From Girardinichthys multiradiatus (lineage: Eukaryota > Chordata > Actinopteri > Cyprinodontiformes > Goodeidae), in NCBI RefSeq assembly GCF_021462225.1, contig NC_061806.1, positions 4,639,734 to 4,703,733 of the forward strand: 64,000 nucleotides of DNA. The letters run 5' to 3'. Below are positions 49,441 through 60,719 of the stretch, one piece after another (position 1 is the first letter of the stretch; each line of letters begins with the position of its first letter). The notes under the pieces are model-generated. The model was given only the letters and a program-made list of their open reading frames with translations. It was not told where the DNA came from and searched no databases. The position numbers and the translations under genes are program-made.

Positions 49441-50769
49441 AATGAATTCAAGTCCTCCTGGTGACCTTAAACTAATGATTCTTTTCCACGGGCTCTACTT
49501 GGGCCAGCTCCACTCCACTTACCCCATTCTGTGAGCGTTTTCGTTACTGTTTCATCTACCGGCTTGGCAGGTACCATCAGGGCTGATTAGTGTCAGAATG
49601 TGACGTGAACAGACTGCGGTTCACTGATTGGCCATGGGACCAGGAGAAATGAGAAGGTTTTTGCTCAGATAGAGCAGAGTTAAATAAAACTCAAGACCGA
49701 CCTCAATAATGTTAAGAACCAAAATGGCGGGAGAGGGTGAAATCGAAATATAATTTTACTATTTACAAATCATAAACCATGCCTGAAGGCTAAAAAAAAA
49801 GAAAAGAAAAAGGACATATTAGCTTTTTAAATTACATGCAGGCTAGGCGATGTATTTAATAGCTACTTAATTCAGCCGATCAGACGCACATACATTTCCC
49901 CCAAAACACAAAGCAATCCCACCATTAAACAGCTAATGCAATAGTCCATATAGAAATAAGAAAGTGTCTCTGAAAAACTAAATCCTACTGCGATCTCGAT
50001 GTGCAAGATCTCTTAGAAGAGAAGTCTGGCAGAAGTCCGCGGTTTCACACTGCAAGATCCACTCACAAGTGCTCAAAAGTAATGCATGAAGAATAATGTT
50101 GGGCCCAAATAACTCTTGGTGTATAGCAAAAAAAAGAGAAAAGGAAACATGGAAATGTCTCACCAAGTTGGCATTTCTGTTTGCCAGTATTTGCTCCTGT
50201 CAGTGATTCTGCTTGTTGCTCCGTGTGGCAAAGTCCTTGTCCTCATTCTTACTATGGCTGGCACAAAAACCTTCCTCATAAGGCACAAAATTTTAACTTA
50301 AGGGCTTTACCAGACAGCAGCATCTCTCCTCTCTGCTTCTCCTGCCACATCCACCTAAAATCAAAACTTATGTGCATTGCGGGCAGATAATTATCCCAGT
50401 GGATGATTTTATACATGAGAAAAACATATACAAGATTCATTTCAATTCTTGCATATACAATAATAAAAACATTATTTGTATTTTGTTGCTTTAAGTTTTC
50501 ATTTTCTAATTATATATTTATTTTTTCCAGTTTCACACATTATTTTAGCGTTACAGCGGCACAGCGCAACACACTGATGGCTAGAGACAAGGCTTCAAGC
50601 CATAACTCCAGCTGTCAGTGAGTCAATAGAAACACAACAGGTTCTGTGCCAAGTACAGAGAGACCGAGCAGAGCTGGAACTGTCAATGGAAAAGAGGCAA
50701 AAGTGATTGTTATTGTGCTAATTGCTTGGAGAGCTTAGTATCTTTTGAGGTGGTAATCACATTACAAGT

Positions 50770-51370
50770 CCTGGATCAACCCTGATACAAAGGCTTTCCT
50801 CAAGGAAAAGAAGAGAGAATTTAGATCAGGAAACAAGGAGCTGAGAGCTGTGCAGAAGGAACTGAGAAGAAAGATCAGAGATGGAAAAAAATCTACAGGA
50901 AGAAGATAAGAGGACCAGCTGCAGCAGAACAACACCAGTGGGGTTTCGTAGAGCCTGAAAACTATTTCAGGTCATAAACCAAACTCCCAGGGTGTAGGAG
51001 CTTTAGGTTGAGCAAATGATCTGAATCAGTACTCACACCTCCCCCAGCTCAGTTACCCCCGTTGCAACCTCCCTTACCAGCCTACATGCTTTTCTATTTC
51101 CAGAACGTCACACCTCTCAGGAACAAGCTGTGAAAGATCAAGGTGCAAAAGGCTGCCAGTCCCAATGGCATTATCACCAGGCTCCTGAGGTGCTGCTTGA
51201 TCAATTATGTGGCATCATGAGGTACGTTCCACATAAGCCCGAAGCTAGGGAAAGTACTACAGCAATGGAAGACCTCCTGTGTGGTACTAGTGCCAAAGAC
51301 CACACATCTGAAGGACCTCAGCAGCTATTGACCTTGCATCTGATGGAAGTCCCTTGAGAGGTTGATCATC
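50770..51370 (+). mobile_element. Rex1/CR1-like LINE fragment
   Basis: Plus-strand remains: AFLKEKKREFRSGNKELRAV, QKELRRKIRDGKN, then further on KAASPNGIITRLL-like text around 51150-51190 (the APGPDG box region) and DQLCGIM. All in broken frames. Same LINE group as 42440-43345 but a separate, older-looking copy. Confidence 0.65.
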
Positions 51371-51574
51371 AACCATAGATGTCCCCCTTTCAGTTTTCAT
51401 AGCTAATTTGTATTTCTGTGAAGCTAGGATCAATGGATTCCAATTTAGGCTGATTCCAGTTTCTCCTTAAGAACTGAAATTTACACCACGGAATACATAA
51501 ATACACTTTTATTTTGGTTCAAGTGGAAGTTAAGCTATGTAACTGATATGCAGCCAAAACAAGTGATCAAACTA

Positions 51575-54415
51575 CAGGTGCTGGACATAAAATTAAAATA
51601 TCATGAAAAAATTTTATTTATTTCAGTAATCCCATTCAAAAAGTGAAACTTGTATATTATATTCATTCATTACACGCAGACTGATATATTTTAAAGGTTT
51701 ATTTCTTTTAATTTTGATGATTATAACTGACAACTAATGAAAACCCCAAATTCAGTATCTCAGAAAATTTGAGTATTACTTAAAGCCAATACAAAAAAAG
51801 GATTTTTAGAAATGTTGGCCAACGGAAAGGTATGGACATGTACAGCACTCAATACTTAGTTGGGGCTCCTTTTGCCTGGATTACTGCAGCAATGCACCGT
51901 GGCATGGATTCGATCAGTCTGTGGCACTGCTTAGGTGTTGTGAGAAATATCCTATCCAGGAGTGACGCTGAAAAACTAGTCCATGCATTTGTTACTTCAA
52001 GGCTGGACTATTGTAATTTGTTACTATCAGGATGTCCACAAAATGCAGTTAAAAGCCTTTAGCTGATTCAAAAAGAGTTCTGATGAAAATTAAAAAGAGA
52101 AATCATATTTCTCCTATTTTAGCTTCCCTTCATTGGCTCCCTGTTAAATTTAGAATAGAATTTAAAATTCTCCTCCTCACATATAAAGCCCTTAATGATC
52201 TAGCTCTATCATACATCAGAGATCTCATGGTTCCATATGTTCCTAACAGAGCACTTCGTTCTCAGACTGCAGGTTTACTGGTGGTTCCTAGAGTCTCTAG
52301 AAGTAGAATGGGAGGCAGATCCTTTAGTTATCAAGCTCCTCTCCTGTGGAACCAGCTCCCAGCTTTGGTCCGTGAGGCAGACACCCTGTCTACTTTTAAG
52401 GCTAGGCTTAAAACTTTCCTTTTTGATAAAGCTTATAATTAGAGTGGCTTAGTTTACCAGGGAGCCTTCCTCCCTCCCTGTTGGTTGGAATAAGGGGGAG
52501 TCAGGTTTAGCCTAAACCGGCTCAGTTATGGTTGAGGTGCAAACACACCCTCCATTTCTGCTACCTGTATGACCCCTTCTCTTTTCCAATGGTTGTGATC
52601 AGTGTGACAGAGAGAGGTATCCCAATCCTTGTGGTTTTTAGTATAACAATGACCATCAGTGGGACCCTTTGTGGGGTGCCTTGAGACGACATTGTTGTAA
52701 ATAAGCGCCGTTTAACTAAATAATCTGAACTGAAACTATCTGTGTAGTTATGTTGCTATAGGCGTAGGCTGCTGGAGGACATAATGACCACTTTCACCCT
52801 CTTCGCTACATTCTCACACTACTCTCCAATTTTGCATTGTTTGCTGTTATTTCAGCTTTTAACCTTGTTCTCTCTTTTCTCTTCCTAGAAGCTACACCTG
52901 GCCTGGCTCTGTGTCTGCCTGTGACACCTTTCTGGAAAGGGGAATCGTCCGAGCTTCTGCTGGCAACAACTTAATGCTCACCCTCTACCGATGATCCACA
53001 TAGCCCTGTCTTTTAGTGTTTAACCCTTTCTCTCTCCTAGACATGGAAATTGACTGAGCTTTTACTGTAACTAATTGCATGTGCTCTCTTTCAGACTCTA
53101 ACCTTGAAAACTGGCTCAGAGTTTATCTGTTTTTTTCTTTCTAGGTGAAACGACTAAAGGAGCTACATCCATTAACATTTACTTTTCCTTCCCATAGAAA
53201 GTACTCCTGGATCAGTGCTTCTGTGTTCTTTTTGTGTCTCTGCTCTGTTCTCTCAAACCCCCAGTCGGTCGTGGCAGATGGCCGCTCACACTGAGCCTGG
53301 TTCTGCTGGAGGTTTCTTGCTGTTAAAAGGGAGTTTTTCCTCTCCGCTGTCACTACTCATGCTCAGTATGAGGGATTGCTGCAAAGTCAACGCCAGTGAC
53401 TGTCCACTGTCTCTACATGCTCATCCAGGAGGAGGGAATGCTGCAAGTCACTGACTGGATGCAATCTGCGGGGTTTCCTTAGATAGAAAACTTTTTATCC
53501 AATTTGAATAAAAAGCTAACTCCAACTGCACTGTTCAATTGTTAGGATTAATTGGAATGTATGTACCTGACTGTTGTGAAGTGCCTTGAGACAACATGTG
53601 CTGTGAATTGGCGCTATATAAATAAAACTGAATTGAATTTAATTTAATTGAATTGAGAGCCCAGGTTGCTCTGATAGTGGCCTTCTAGCCTCCAGAATTG
53701 TTGGGTCTGGTGTATTGCATCTTCCTCTTTGCAATACCCCATAGATTTTCTATGGGGTTAAGGTCAGGCGAGATCGCTGGCCAATTAAGAACAGGGATAC
53801 CATGGTCCTTGAACCAGGTACTGGTAGCTTTGGCACTGTGTGCAGGTGTCAAGTCCTGTTGGAAAATGAAATCTGCATCTCCATAAAGTTGGTCAGCAGC
53901 AGGAAGCATGAAGAGCTCTAAAACGTCCTGGGAGAAGGCTGTGTTGACCTTGGACCTCAGAAAACACAGTGGACCAACACCAGCAGATGACATGGCACCC
54001 CAAACCATCACTGACTGTGGAAACCTTACTCTGGACCTCAAGCGACGTGGATTCTGTGCCTCTCCTCTCTTCCTCCACACTCTGGGACCTTGATTTCCAA
54101 AGGAAATGCAAAATTTACTTTCATCAGAGAACATAACGTTTGACTACTCAGCAGCAGCCCAGTCTTTTTTTGTCTTTAGCCCAGGCAAGACGCTTCTGAC
54201 ACTGTCAGAGTTCAAGAGTGGCTTGACACAAGGAATGCGACAGCTGGAACCCATGTCTTGCATATGTCTTTGCTTGGCGGTTCTTGAAGCACTGACTCCA
54301 GCTGCAGTCCACACTTTGTGAATTAGAGTGTGGCACTAGGTGTATTCAATATTGAACCTTTTCACAATATTCTAATTTTCTGAGATACTAAATTTGGGGT
54401 TTTCATTAGTTGTCA
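51575..54415 (-). mobile_element. Tc1/mariner (DD34E) element split by an L2 insertion
   Basis: The left end CAGGTGCTGGACATAAAATT (TA before it) belongs to a common fish Tc1; part of the same end returns inverted at 54360-54412 (CTGAGATACTAAATTTGGGG), where the outermost bases are missing. The minus-strand frame 53685-54134 keeps the catalytic core: MFSDESKF, IFQQDLTPAHSAK and SPDLNPIENLWG, with 34 residues between the second Asp and the Glu (DD34E). The C-terminus, with SATDRIDSMPRCIAAVIQAK and a stop, lies at about 51850-51940, on the other side of the LINE. The N-terminal half is deleted. The element was already present when the LINE arrived. Confidence 0.9.
51946..53653 (+). mobile_element. 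L2-like LINE, 5'-truncated, nested in Tc1
   Basis: Plus-strand coding remains of the end of a reverse transcriptase: EKLVHAFVTSRLDYCNLLLS at 51969-52028, then SLHWLPVKFRIEFKILLLTY, KALNDLALSYIRDL, SRMGGRSFSYQAPLLWNQLP and TLSTFKARLKTFLFDKAYN with its stop at 52440-52442. One frameshift separates the first piece. A long 3' region follows and ends with AATTGGCGCTATATAAATAA and GAATT repeats. TGAGA occurs on both sides (51941-51945 and 53654-53658), a 5-base target duplication inside the Tc1 transposase. The catalytic domain is not included, so the copy is dead on arrival. Confidence 0.88.
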
Positions 54416-55220
54416 GTTTCGTACACCCGTTTCACCCCCCTATCAGTCATACAAAAGTTCATAATGATATCATAAGAAGACAAGTTGTCAAGGATTACTC
54501 AAATCCACTTGAAATTAGTTACTTAACAGATAAAGATCTTGTCCAAATAGGTTCTACCTTTCCTGGGTTCGAACATTTTTTTAAATGTAGCCACTTATAC
54601 TTACAATTAGTAAAAGGATTCAAATATCTATATTTTAAAGGGTCCAGATCAGAACTGTAAAGCAAATAGACTCTTAGTTCAATAGAACTATTTTGACAGT
54701 TTCTAATCATTATTATTTTAGATTAGGAAAGTTTCCAAAGCTACCATCAGCTTCTACTTTGAGTTCAATATACCTTAAAAATTAAATATCATGTGCATTC
54801 CCGTGGCCAGCTTTATTTATGTTAATTCTGTTGTTCAAAAATGTCAAAGCTATAATGATGACATGATTCAGTCAGGCATCAAAATAAGCCTCCAATGCAT
54901 AATATGCAATGAAAGAGCACATCTTCACCAAACTGACTGCCAGCATTTAATAACCCCACCCCCACAAAGAGCTCCATTTAGGTCCATTGAGAAGAAGATA
55001 GGAACTGGACGTAAGTGCAGCCAGTGATTTTCTCCCAAACCTCCACTGCCAGCCACTTAGTTTCCCTTTAGTGTCCTTTCAGGCAGATTAAATGTGTCTC
55101 TGAGGAAGAAAATATCAACTAGCCTAACGAACAAGATAAATTTAAAACCACTCCCTAATATCATATCTGCCTATGGGAAATATGGGAAATATGTGAAAAG
55201 GACTGTTCCCTCCTGCCAAT

Positions 55221-55245
55221 ATGTGTGTGTGTGCATGTGTGTGAA
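55221..55245. repeat. TG microsatellite
   Basis: Short run of TG units with one CA interruption. Confidence 0.7.
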
Positions 55246-55698
55246 TTGAGGTGGTTCTGTAAGTTTGCATCATAAAACAGTATGTCAGATGTTGCCCATT
55301 AAAAAAAGAGCAAAAGGGTTTAGCTCCAACTCTAAACTCCCGTATAATTCAGGTAATAGTAGTCATAGTGATGTAGGTGGTATTAGTGCATTTCATGTAG
55401 TCTATTTTATTGAGTTTATAACTAAAGGATAATTTTAATGAAACTGGCATTGTGGGACAACAGGAGGTGTGGTGCAGCACTAATGTCAGCTGTACTCACA
55501 AAATCTGTGTCAGAAGACTCCCACACTTTGTTTTCAGATCAGTAATGCCTGATGAACTCAGTAAATATTACAACATAAACCATTTATGTCACCTTCTTAC
55601 TTCTTGGTGGAAATCACTTCTGGGTCCTTTAAATAACATGGAGATGGCACAAAAGCAGCTTGAGCCCACCTTGAAGTGTTTTGTGAAAAGAGTTTATA

Positions 55699-56968
55699 CA
55701 GGGGTTGGACAATGAAACTGAAACACCTGTCATTTTAGTGTGGGAGGTTTCATGGCTAAATTGGACCAGCCTGGTAGCCAGTCTTCATTGATTGCACATT
55801 GCACCAGTAAGAGCAGAGTGTGAAGGTTCAATTAGCAGGGTAAGAGCAGAGTTTTGCTCAAAATATTGAAATGCACACAACATTATGGGTGACATACCAG
55901 AGTTCAAAAGAGGACAAATTGTTGGTGCACGTCTTGCTGGCGCATCTGTGACCAAGACAGCAAGTCTTTGTGATGTATCAAGAGCCACGGTATCAAGGGT
56001 AATGTCAGCATACCACCAAGAAGGACAAACCACATCCAACAGGATTAACTGTGGACGCAAGAGGAAGCTGTCTGAAAGGGATGTTCGGGTGATAACCCGG
56101 ATTGTATCCAAAAAACATAAAACCACGGCTGCCCAAATCACGGCAGAATTAAATGTGCACCTCAACTCTCCTGTTTCCACCAGAACTGTCCGTCGGGAGC
56201 TCCACAGGGTCAATATACACGGCCGGGCTGCTTTAGCCAAACCTTTGGTCACTCATGCCAATGCCAAACGTCGGTTTCAATGGTGCAAGGAGCGCAAATC
56301 TTGGGCTGTGGACAATGTGAAACATGTATTGTTCTCTGATGAGTCCACCTTTACTGTTTTCCCCACATCCGGGAGAGTTACGGTGTGGAGAAGCCCCAAA
56401 GAAGCGTACCACCCAGACTGTTGCATGCCCAGAGTGAAGCATGGGGGTGGATCAGTGATGGTTTGGGCTGCCATATCATGGCATTCCCTTGGCCCAATAC
56501 TTGTGCTAGATGGGCACATCACTGGCAAGGACTACCAAACCATTCTTGAGGACCATGTGCATCCAATGGTTCAAACATTGTATCCTGAAGGCGGTGTCGT
56601 GTATCAGGATGACAATGCACCAATACACACAGCAAGACTGGTGAAAGATTGGTCTGATGAACATGAAAGTGAAGTTGAACATCTCCCATGGCCTGCACAG
56701 TCACCAGATCTAAATATTATTGAGCCACTTTGGGGTGTTTTGGAGGAGCGAGTCAGGAAACGTTTTCCTCCACCAGTATCACGTAGTGACCTGGCCACTA
56801 TCCTGTAAGAAGAATGGCTTAAAATCCCTCTGACCACTGTGCAGGACTTGTATATGTCATTCCCAAGACGAATTGACGCTGTATTGGCCGCAAAAGGAGG
56901 CCCTACACCATACTAATAAATTATTGTGGTCTAAAACCAGGTGTTTCAGTTTCATTGTCCAACCCCTG
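55699..56968 (+). mobile_element. nearly intact Tc1/mariner transposon, DD36E type
   Basis: A 1,270-base element bounded by TA on both sides. Its inverted ends of 31 bases (CAGGGGTTGGACAATGAAAC, continuing to 55729; mirror 56938-56968) are identical to each other. It encodes one transposase on the plus strand (separate entry). Both ends, the target dinucleotide and the single reading frame are preserved except for one stop codon, which marks a recent arrival compared with all other elements in this window. A second copy, inverted, begins at 63920. Confidence 0.95.
55885..56916 (+). pseudogene. Tc1/mariner DD36E transposase with one premature stop
   Basis: A cut-and-paste transposase, acting in the nucleus on the element's own ends. 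The frame from ATG at 55885 runs 307 codons to TAA at 56806-56808, then continues open for 35 more codons to a second TAA at 56914-56916; the total of about 343 matches Tc1 transposases. The odd TAA stands where CAA or CAG (Gln before Glu-Glu-Trp) would fit. Visible: two helix-turn-helix regions (about residues 10-45 and 60-110) with GRKRK between them, catalytic D152 (FSDEST), D243 (YQDDNAPIH) and E280 (NIIEPLW). D243 to E280 spans 36 residues, unlike the 34 of classical Tc1. The loss of the last 36 residues probably disables it. The Met at 55885 is the natural start: it follows the inverted repeat and short leader. Confidence 0.92.
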
Positions 56969-57254
56969 TAATTACCAGCATTTAAAATATTATTTGTCTC
57001 TAATTTGTGGTTTAATTAAAATTCAACTTTTTGTTACAATTAAATGCTGACAACATATCTGTGTATCTAAAGCAGCACTAATGCTGTAGTTTAACAAACC
57101 TTCTTGTCATGAACAGGCCCTCATCAAACAACCTGGATAGCTCATAACTGCACCACATGAATCTTTATAAAAAATTGCATGGGTAACAAGGTCATCGTGC
57201 TAACTGTCAATTGTGCTCATTTAATTTTACTTTGGTATTATTATTATTATTTGG

Positions 57255-57595
57255 TATTGTTTTCTAGAATTGCGCCGCTCAAGGTGGCAGCAGGTTGGAG
57301 TAGCTCTGTTACTTTTGATTCTGATTTATTCTTTTTTGGGAACTCTTCCTCTTGTGGTGGATACAGTTGATTTTTTTGTATGACTGTCCACTCCAGTGTC
57401 GGATGCTGTGCAGCTTGGAGGATTTTTCTTAATACTTTCTATTTTTGGACATGCTACAGGAGATCCTTCCTGCCCACAGCCATCAGCATCTACAACGGCT
57501 CTTTGAGGAAACCTTCATAATGAGCTACAACAACATTTAATTTCCCTTTGGGATTAATGAAGTAATTTTGAATTGAATTGAATTGAATTAATAAG
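57255..57595 (+). mobile_element. short LINE-derived fragment with GAATT tail
   Basis: It starts CGCCGCTCAAGGTGGCAGCA and ends CCCTTTGGGATTAATGAAGT followed by AATTGAATTG repeats, the 3' terminus of a teleost non-LTR element. The middle includes a GCCATCAGCATCTACAACG piece like the distal coding end. Internally deleted and non-coding. Confidence 0.6.
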
Positions 57596-59397
57596 GTATT
57601 TCTGAATTAAACTGAAGTGTAAGGGTAGTGAGTGTATCTAAAGGTAACAGCAATCTTGGTTTCGTTCAGCCAACTAAACATTTCTCATATCCAGCATATT
57701 CCAAATTTAATGAAGGCCATTCAGCCTCCCTTCCATCAGTGAGGACACTGTTGCGTTTTGGTAAATGGTAATTTTTACAAACAGCAGAAAAAACATTGCA
57801 AAAATCATTGTTCTTTTTTGTAGCCTTTTATACCTTTTTGTGTTTTCTGACTTTATTTCATAACATCTTACAATACCAAAAACAGCAAACATATAGTTTT
57901 ATTTACTAAATGTATTTGGAGTTGGAATGCCAGCCCAGAGTGGTCTTTTAACCACCAGAAGCAAAAAAAATCATTTTTGAGTGCATGACCAGTCACCAGT
58001 CAAACTAGTCAAACTGAAAACCAGAAGCTGACTCCTGAACTGACTCTTATATTGGCTAAGCATATGATATATAGTACAGACAAGCTGCAGACCCACTTAA
58101 AAAAGTACAAGCTATAGTCATAATAAAAGAAAGTACCCATCCCTTTAAATTCAAGGGTTTTACCTATTTTATGTATATCCATAGTATTTACGGCATCATT
58201 TTTTCACAAACCTTTTATATTTTGGCTTTATCTTAGTTTACCTAATAGCAATACAGTGAAAGACATGGTGTGTGTTGTTTTTTTTGTCCGTTTTTTTACA
58301 TCTGAGATTAAATTTAAGTAAATTTAGAATGCGGTTAGAACAGTTTAGGCCCTTTATATATCAAAATCCTAGACTTGATGGTTTATTTTCTACTTACTGT
58401 GACTATAATGCACTCTATGGTTTTATGGGATTTTTGTCAAATCAGGACATTATTAGTGTGCAGTTATGGAGAGTGAGGAATGATAAACCAGTGTAACCTG
58501 TAAACCTGTATGCACCTACAAATTTATCTTGACTGATTTTCTTGGTAATTTCATTTACCAGTATAGAATCTGTCAGAACCAAAGGGGGTCTATTTTGGGT
58601 TGTGTCCAATGCTGAAAACTCAGTGATTGAAATTAGAGTTAAATTATAGAATATTGGGAGAAGTCGACTTCTTTTTTGTATTATGCATGCAAGTGTGTTA
58701 GTCTAAGTCATTTGCCAGGCATTGTGATGTTTTATGGGAAGACAGAAAGTCAGAGAGGAGAGCTGGAAAATTTAGACAAGAACAGTTGGTAAAACACAAC
58801 AGGATTGAGGTGTTGACCACAGAATTCTGCAGATCTCATTTCAATATGTGAAATGTGTTGGCCAAAGTCCAATCAAAGGAGAGCCAACCTTATAACTTAT
58901 TAGACTTAAAGGATCTCTACAGACAGCTTAGTGTCAGATACCACAACAGACCTTAAAGAACATGATGAAATTTGGTTGGTGGTAAAAAGAATCTCAATAT
59001 TAGATGGGTGATCATAATGTTATGGTGACCCATAACATTTTTTCAAACATTATTTTTACAAATGCAAACAATAACAGTAAACCTGCAGCCAAAAAACAAC
59101 AATTACTAGACACATTTTCTAGTTATATTACAGTACTAAAATGATTAGGAAACACTTGATTTGCTGGAGTTATTTACACTATGATGTGGGGAGCATGCTC
59201 TCATGCATGGCTGTGACACACAATTAACTAGTGGTCTTCACCTCTTTGTTTTGTTTGAAATGTTCAAATCTAGCATTCTAACAATGACCAGAAGCCTCAT
59301 TTTATAAAGCAGTTGTGCCAAATATCCAAAGTGTGAATAATTTAGGCCTGAATCTGGGTTAGCTTTAGACTTACTGATAAAGAGTTCTGTGGCTTAC

Positions 59398-59530
59398 CTT
59401 CATGCACAGTGACCCCACAGTTGTCACACTGGATGATCTCATCTGCATCCTCGCTGTTGTCTCCCAAGCAAACACAACATATAAGAATGTGTTGAGTGTT
59501 CCAGGTCTGGGAGCGGTCAAGTGAAGCATC
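59398..59530 (-). CDS. phf14: PHF14 exon 3: first half of PHD1
   Basis: This 133-base exon (residues 241-284 plus one base) follows acceptor TCCCAG and ends GAAG before GTAAGC. It encodes SLDRSQTWNTQHILIC, CVCLGDNSEDADEIIQC and DNCGVTVHEG. The CxxC pairs in ICCVC and CDNC, and the His of TVHEG, are zinc ligands of a canonical C4HC3 PHD finger. The finger is completed by exon 4, 21.9 kb away, so PHD1 is split by the largest intron in the window. The downstream intron is phase 1 and joins to GG TGT TAT, giving the conserved EGCYGVDG. Similarity to other vertebrate PHF14 proteins across this exon is nearly complete. Confidence 0.97.
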
Positions 59531-60127
59531 CTGGGATATAACAGACATAGTACCAATACTAAGAACCAAGCGAAATCAGGAGACAAATCACATTTTTTTA
59601 AAAATGGGTGACTATTACAACAGTAGCTTTAGGTACATATGTATACCATTTCAAATTTTTGTTTTAATTAATGCTACTAGAAATTCAGATTGCAGTACGT
59701 ACAGCAGAAACCAGATCTGGACATGTATAAAAAGACACAACCTTTTTCTCTCACTATTAGACGTTTAATCAGACTAAACATTTCCTGTTTTAGATCAGTT
59801 ATGATTACGGTACTACAATTATTTCTCTTTGCTAAATGCCAGAATGATAATTTTGTAATATTTTATTTCTTCCTACAAATTCAGACGTTTACATACATTA
59901 CGATTACTATGCCTTTGTAAGCCGCTGATTCTTCACAACGCAGTCAAATGAAGGCATACCTGCAAATGCACTTTAAGGCAACATCTCAAACATACTGTTA
60001 CTATGTATGACAAGACAGTCCCCTAATCCTAACTGAGCTAAAACAGGAAACATTTAATCTGACTTAATGTCAGACAGTAAGAAGAAAAGGCTGTCATTTT
60101 AAAGACTGCATGTAAATATGTGTTTCT

Positions 60128-60300
60128 GTGGGCGCTGGTGTCTCAGTTGGAGAGGGCGGTCACCAGCTGAGCCACCTTGAGGCTATAATCCTCAATGCGG
60201 TTGTCCTAGGTTTGATTCCCAGTCTGGGATCATTTGCCCTTCACTCTCCACCCTCTTTCCTGTCTGGTTATTGTACAATAAAGGCCACTAGTGCCATAAA
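60128..60300 (+). repeat. tRNA-derived SINE, second family
   Basis: A-box TGTCTCAGTTGG (60139-60150) and B-box GGTTTGATTCC (60209-60219; one C-to-T change from the consensus) mark a polymerase III promoter. The body ends ATTGTACAATAAAGGCCACT, typical of another teleost SINE. Not a functional tRNA gene. Confidence 0.7.
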
Positions 60301-60719
60301 TACTTTAAAAAATGTGTTTTCAACTATAAGCTCTTATGGAGAAAGTTTAAAGGACGTTGTGTCACAATTAATCTAGTGTTGACACTGATGGGGAAAAAAA
60401 ACACTCATCTGACACTTCTGACAAAAAGACACATTATTTTGGCATTTCTGTTGAGTATAAGCAGATCCTTGGCTACAAAGCCCTAACAGACATGACAAAC
60501 TGGCAAGTTAAACAGACACAGCAAACCGTACTGAAAACCAGATAAATCCAATGATAGTTAAATTACTTAGGAATAGCCACAAGGCAGAGAGTGGCGCTGG
60601 AGTGAAAGGACCAAACTCACATACATTTATTTTCTTGCTGCATGTATTCAGACAGAAAACATGTTTAAAAAGCCTTTCTCATGTTCTGAAACAGAACATT
60701 TAGAGTACAATCACACTCA

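Larger units (their letters stand above)
37487..59397 (-). other. PHF14 intron 3 (21.9 kb)
   Basis: The largest intron of the window, phase 1, splitting PHD1. It carries most of the mobile DNA (listed separately): Tc1 with double repeats, two Rex1-like fragments, Rex3, L2 in Tc1, the DD36E Tc1 and a short LINE-like tail. Between 39060 and 42430, 43350 and 45840, 46080 and 47100, and 57600 and 59390 I recognise no gene or element. A 169-codon minus-strand frame at 39291-39800 has no similarity I know. At 49450-50600 some phrases look like DNA-transposon debris but cannot be classified. Confidence 0.8.

Noticed and set aside
60139..60219. Possible tRNA gene
   Set aside because: Decayed B box and no foldable cloverleaf; it is a SINE head.
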